From Glossina fuscipes (Eukaryota > Arthropoda > Insecta > Diptera > Glossinidae), in contig NW_023998415.1 of NCBI RefSeq assembly GCF_014805625.2, forward strand, positions 39,826,890-39,890,889: DNA of 64,000 nt, read 5' to 3'. Under the pieces are notes generated by a model. That model saw nothing but the letters and a program-made list of their open reading frames with translations, searched no databases and had not been told where the DNA came from. This document shows positions 59,901 to 64,000 of the stretch, in pieces (the first letter of the stretch is position 1; each line of letters begins with the position of its first letter). The translations under genes and the position numbers were made by a program.

Positions 59901-61852
59901 ATTCCACTAACAACATTAGAGTATTCCAGAATTCGCGAAGCAACTAAGCTAGCACTCACACCATGCCACTGGCCTGGTCTGATCGAGACCTGACCACGTA
60001 AACTTACTCCACGATTTCAATTAACTCAAAACATCTTTCTCGAATTTGTCCCATCAGGTGAATACGATGTTCGTTCAATCAAACTGATTAAGTGCTTGTC
60101 TAAAAGATTTTGAACAAACTTGAACTCTCTCAGAACTCCGAAGCGCTTTCAAATAAATAAATTCTCTTTACATTTGTTGCCTTAACTTTTTTTCCGTTTA
60201 TCATCTTATACGAAAAGGAGACCCGCCCTGAGTGACTAGACTTATTAAAAAAAAGAGCAAAAAACGTGGGAATCCTTGTTTATCAATTGAATACAAAAAT
60301 GAAAAATTGCGTTATGATCCCAGCGGAGCTCTTGTGCTAAATCATATATTCTATGAGGCGGTTAATAATTTTTAGTGTAAACATAAAACGGATACACACA
60401 ATGCACAGAACGTCACTGAATATATAGCAGTTACAATTCAATTACCATAACTTAATTAAAACACTTTCTCCTCAATAATCAATATTTTATCAAATGAAGC
60501 GAGAATCAATCAACCAAAAAAAAAAAAAAAAAAAAATTGCATGGATTTATTTTCCTTTCTTTTTTACACAATAATTCAAATTAATTTAAGAATTTGTATA
60601 ATTATGTACTCATGTAATATTAGTGTTATTAATAGAGATTTAAACGAAATCTTGAATACCAAGATAATTATTTATTGCGTTGCGAAAGGGAGTAATTCGA
60701 ATTTTCCTTGCTTGCCGCACTCGCGCGTACACAGACGCACACTTTCAAAGCGCAAACAAACACTTTCCCTTGTGTTTAATTTATTACTTCCTTTACTATC
60801 GCAAATAACCGGATTTTCGTGCTTTGTAAAGCAAAAAATTAATGATGCATATCTTTAGGATATGCTTTAAATGAGTTTTTGTTAAACATGTTCAGAAATA
60901 TTACTTAAAAGTTAGAAGTAACGGAACACGCGCACAAACGCATAAACGAACAATTTTATAAAATTATTTATGAAAAATTTATATAAAATTTTTTTTTCAA
61001 TAAAATGCATAAATGAATGGCTTAATAATAATTAATATTTATTAATACATAATAAAAATAAAAAACGTAGCACTTCGTTTTACGTAATATATTATGAAAG
61101 TTGGCCAAGTCTGTGGGAGATCAATAAAGTTCCAAAGCATTTGCTATTTTTCTTAATGTCAGCAATATGAAAGCGGCTGTTTAATCTGTAACGGCCCTTG
61201 GTCTTCATAGCAAAGGTCTACATCTGCCCACAAGTCGTTAGCGATCATCAGATATTCGTTCTATATCTCTTCTATCCTAATATTGAAAAGTTCCGGGTAC
61301 ACTTTAAAATTCTTTTGATATTAATATCGAAGATCTATTATCTTACGAACTATGAATCTACGAAATATATGAGCGTTGCAAGTATTCGGGCACAGGAGTG
61401 CCCATATTCAAGAAGGGATTCTATAAATTCGCAAACAGTGAACTTGCTACTGACGCCAGTGAATATAAAACAATAGTTATATGACATAAATTCAAACTTC
61501 CTCACCCTTGAAACTATAGTAATCGATGAAGAATTTCCTAAACGATAAACTTTTATTGATATCCTAACGAGTCAGATGCACTTATAAAGCAAGCAAACTT
61601 CTTTTAATAATAAGGAATTTTCTTACACGACGTTATACGTCGTGAGCATATGCTTCATTTCCGGCTGGCACGAGAAAAATAAATATTGCTTAAAAGAAAT
61701 ATATTGAGGGATTGGAGCTTAAAATATTTGATATGTTCTTCGAACACATATAAAGAAACCCCGCTTTTATATATGTTGTTGAAACTCGTTTTATCTCCTA
61801 TGTAAAAGGATGTTCGAATAAAACGATAATTACGATCGGCAGGTCACTTTTT

Positions 61853-62530
61853 TTTTTATACCCACCAGTGTAAGATGGGGGTATACTAATTTCGTTTTTC
61901 CCCATAATGTATGTAATATCCAAATGGAGGCTTCAGCGACTCTATAAATTATATGTATTGTTAATCAGCTTGAAATTCTGATGTCTGCCTATCTGTGATG
62001 TGTTCGTTATCAACTTCAAATTTAGTAAAGTTTAGTTAGAAGTTTCCGCACACATTAAATTATTTAATTATTAAATTTGGGCCAAATTGGTTAGAGTAGA
62101 AGGTGACATTGGAGCAGAAGCTGAACGCAACTTCGTTTTTCTTTGTGAGTTTTTGCTCATTACTCAGAAATTATAAAAGTTTACTTTACGAAACACTTTA
62201 CTTTTCACATGCAAAACTAAAACTCCCTCACAAACTTACAAATGATTAATTTTTTTTTTTCACTTTTTTTGAAGTTTTATGCTTGTTTATCATAAAGCAA
62301 ACAAGACAGAATGTTTCAAAATATTTTGTACGTTCCTCAAATGAAGATATATTATCTGTCTAAAGATGGGTTAGTTTTAAAATGAATATGGTAGACACCG
62401 CGACCTGGTGGATTAATTTTTTCTTAAGCGATTTGGGTATCAAACAAAAGAACTTGGAGAGTAGAATGCGAAGACCATAGTGGCGGGTATGCCAGACTGG
62501 GCCCCCGCCGAATATAACTTTCTTACTTGT
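61853..62530 (-). repeat. Family 1-like dispersed repeat, reverse copy
   Basis: The + strand starts TATACCCACCAGTGTAAGAT then GGGGGTATAC and ends CGAATATAACTTTCTTACTT then GTTTT, which on the minus strand is the AACAAGTAAGAAAGTTATATTCG start of family 1. Inside, TTTTTGCTCATTACTCAG (about 62150-62168) matches TTTTTTGCTCATTACCCAGG at 5627-5646, in the same orientation. The copy is about 680 bp; its far end differs from the other family 1 copies. Confidence 0.6.
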
Positions 62531-63734
62531 TTTGTCTTAAAGTTGAAGACGATGCTTCGCAGAACTTATGATAATCGATTAGGCAGAAAGATTAAGTTAT
62601 AAATATCATTCAGGTGGTTACAAAGCACTTCAAATGGTTTAATGAATCTGGCGTAATTAAATCTGAGTATTGCCTAAGCCTTATTGAAGCACGGACAAGA
62701 AAACTGAATCTTTTTACATTTAATAAACCTGACAAACCAACAACAACATTTATGAACTATACCAAGAAGAATATGTTTACGATAAACCTAAGTTGCCTTA
62801 GCGGTTAAGACTATTAGTTAAAATCTGATTTCGTACCGTAGCGTTGAACACGTGCGTCCTAACACAGACACCAAAATGACAAAATGTCCCATTTTGTGGA
62901 CAATTCCAACTGTTTGCTATCAATAACAGTAGTGACCGTGTTAATTACCAGCCATTTAACTGCTTCCACTTTCTTACTCATTCTCATTATTTGTGTGGGC
63001 AAAAACTTTGTTAATAAGCTCTTAATCAACGTTTATCGATATTGTTCTTATCTGTATTTATTTTTACGAATACTTCATCCAAAGCCAACGAAGGGATTGT
63101 TTTTCAAATTTTTTTGCCTACGTGTTGCACATATTACCTTCGGTTTTTACAATGACTTCCATGCAAACAGATGAGACTACCATCTGTTAGCAAATATGAA
63201 ACTACACCACATAATGATTTTGTTACGGCTTTACAAAGGAAATATGAAGAAATTTTTTGTTATTAAACAAAGTTATATTGCACGAATGATTTATCTTTAT
63301 CTAATTTACTTATTATTTATATATTTATTATTATTATGATTACTATAATTAATTTACCCAAATAATAAAGGCTTAAAAGCATTATATAGTGTTCCTCTCT
63401 CATCCTCTCTGATAACCGTAAAAACAGAGATGTTAAACTACTCAAAGCAGTCCAATAAAAACACATCCACTAGTATGTTAAGAATGACGCATGACCTCCA
63501 CAGCTATGTTAATAGCCGTCACATGCAGGTGAAAAACGGCATAAAGCTACTACATTGAATAAACATTCAATAAAACGCAGTCAAAAATTACAAACGGCAT
63601 GTAGTGAGATATGTTTTTGTTTTCATTTCAACTTATGTATTATATAACTTAAGTATCTTTACAATTAAAATTATTATCAAATTAAGACTCTCTCGTTTGC
63701 TAGTTTCTATTTCTCATTTGTTATTAATAACTTA
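62531..63734. other. No gene recognised
   Basis: Frames at 62614-62808 and 62884-63174 (+, 64 and 96 codons) have no recognisable domain. A short CCTTAGCGGTTAAG ... GATTTCGTACC arrangement near 62797-62840 is weakly tRNA-like (see rejected items). Confidence 0.5.
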
Positions 63735-63847
63735 ACTAGTGCAGTGCACCGACAATCTGAAATTAACGGCTTTATTGAAAAACCTACATTTGAATCCACG
63801 ATTATCAAAGTTATTAGTCGAGATACTACTCGGCCACTCAGGCGGAT
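63735..63847 (-). mobile_element. tRNA-derived SINE, 5' half
   Basis: On the minus strand from 63847: ATCCGCCTGAGTGGCCGAGT (A box TGGCCGAGTAGT), ATCTCGACTAATAAC, GTGGATTCAAATGT (B box, weaker) and CAATAAAGCCG, in the same order as the SINE at 35234-35397. The 3' part and the TAA tail are missing or unrecognisable. This copy and the one at 6119 share the GATCCGCCTGAGTG start, which fixes the 5' end of the family. Confidence 0.75.
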
Positions 63848-64000
63848 ATTTATATATATTTAATATATTACTTCAAAGCAGGAGCATACATAATTTTGTG
63901 CTCTTAAATGAATACGTGCGATGGTATAAATATAAATGTGTATGTACGCATATAACCAAGCAGTAGGCAATTAAAGTTTTAAAATGTTCATGCGTTTTGC

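Larger units (their letters stand above)
57843..61852. other. No gene recognised; simple repeats
   Basis: Holds T runs at 57925-57950, a CACG tetranucleotide array, TA runs at 58460-58491, a CAA-type region (59690-59900) and an A22 run near 60517-60536. Frames such as 60541-60858 and 61198-61476 (+) show no recognisable motif. The more balanced patch at 58800-59500 also gave nothing. Confidence 0.55.

Noticed and set aside
62797..62840. Possible tRNA-like A and B boxes (TTAGCGGTTAAG and GATTTCGTACC)
   Set aside because: The B box departs from GGTTCGANNCC, no cloverleaf could be drawn by eye, and the flanks do not match the SINEs.

Overview
The window reads as non-coding nuclear DNA of a higher fly (brachyceran Diptera). 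It is very A+T-rich by eye, full of A/T homopolymers and dinucleotide arrays, and littered with decayed transposons of types common in flies: mariner, Ty1/copia, a LINE with RNase H, a tRNA-derived SINE with a TAA tail, and dispersed repeats with AACAAGTAAG or TATACCCTACACC ends. The species cannot be fixed from the sequence; a calyptrate or tephritid fly would fit. Two runs of exactly 100 N (15006-15105 and 31665-31764) border TC microsatellites and are scaffold gaps.

No host protein-coding gene, tRNA, rRNA or other functional RNA gene could be supported. Almost all open frames are short, low-complexity or inside repeats. The window is therefore most likely intergenic or the inside of a very long intron.

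Layout. 1-2.5 kb: nothing recognisable. 2.5-3.7 kb: a small dispersed-repeat fragment, then a broken copia gag-protease relic. 5.4-7.6 kb: two oppositely oriented copies of dispersed repeat family 1, the first carrying an inserted SINE. 10.0-11.3 kb: a second SINE type and a family 2 repeat. 15-17 kb: gap and microsatellites. 17.9-19.6 kb: further family 1 and 2 copies. 21.9-23.2 kb: SINE tail and a mariner relic on the + strand. 23.7-24.3 kb: several short tandem arrays. 27.4-29.1 kb: more dispersed repeats. 31.6-34.5 kb: gap, TTCA array, family 1 cluster. 35.2 kb: the best-preserved SINE. 39.4-40.1 kb: a family 2 element with inverted ends. 43.2 and 45.3-46.0 kb: imperfect tandem arrays. 48.4-49.0 kb: a mariner relic on the - strand abutting a SINE. 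54.8-55.6 kb: a LINE reverse transcriptase/RNase H relic followed by an unassigned G+C-richer block. 56.8-57.7 kb: a long-terminal-inverted-repeat element with a 12-bp minisatellite at its centre. 61.9-63.8 kb: a family 1-like copy and a SINE.

The coding relics are all broken by stops and frameshifts and none could act by itself. The most unusual object is the 949-bp element at 56773-57721: two ~270-bp arms about 90% identical, TTAA at both outer edges, and 13 GTAG-centred units on an almost perfect 12-bp register between them.
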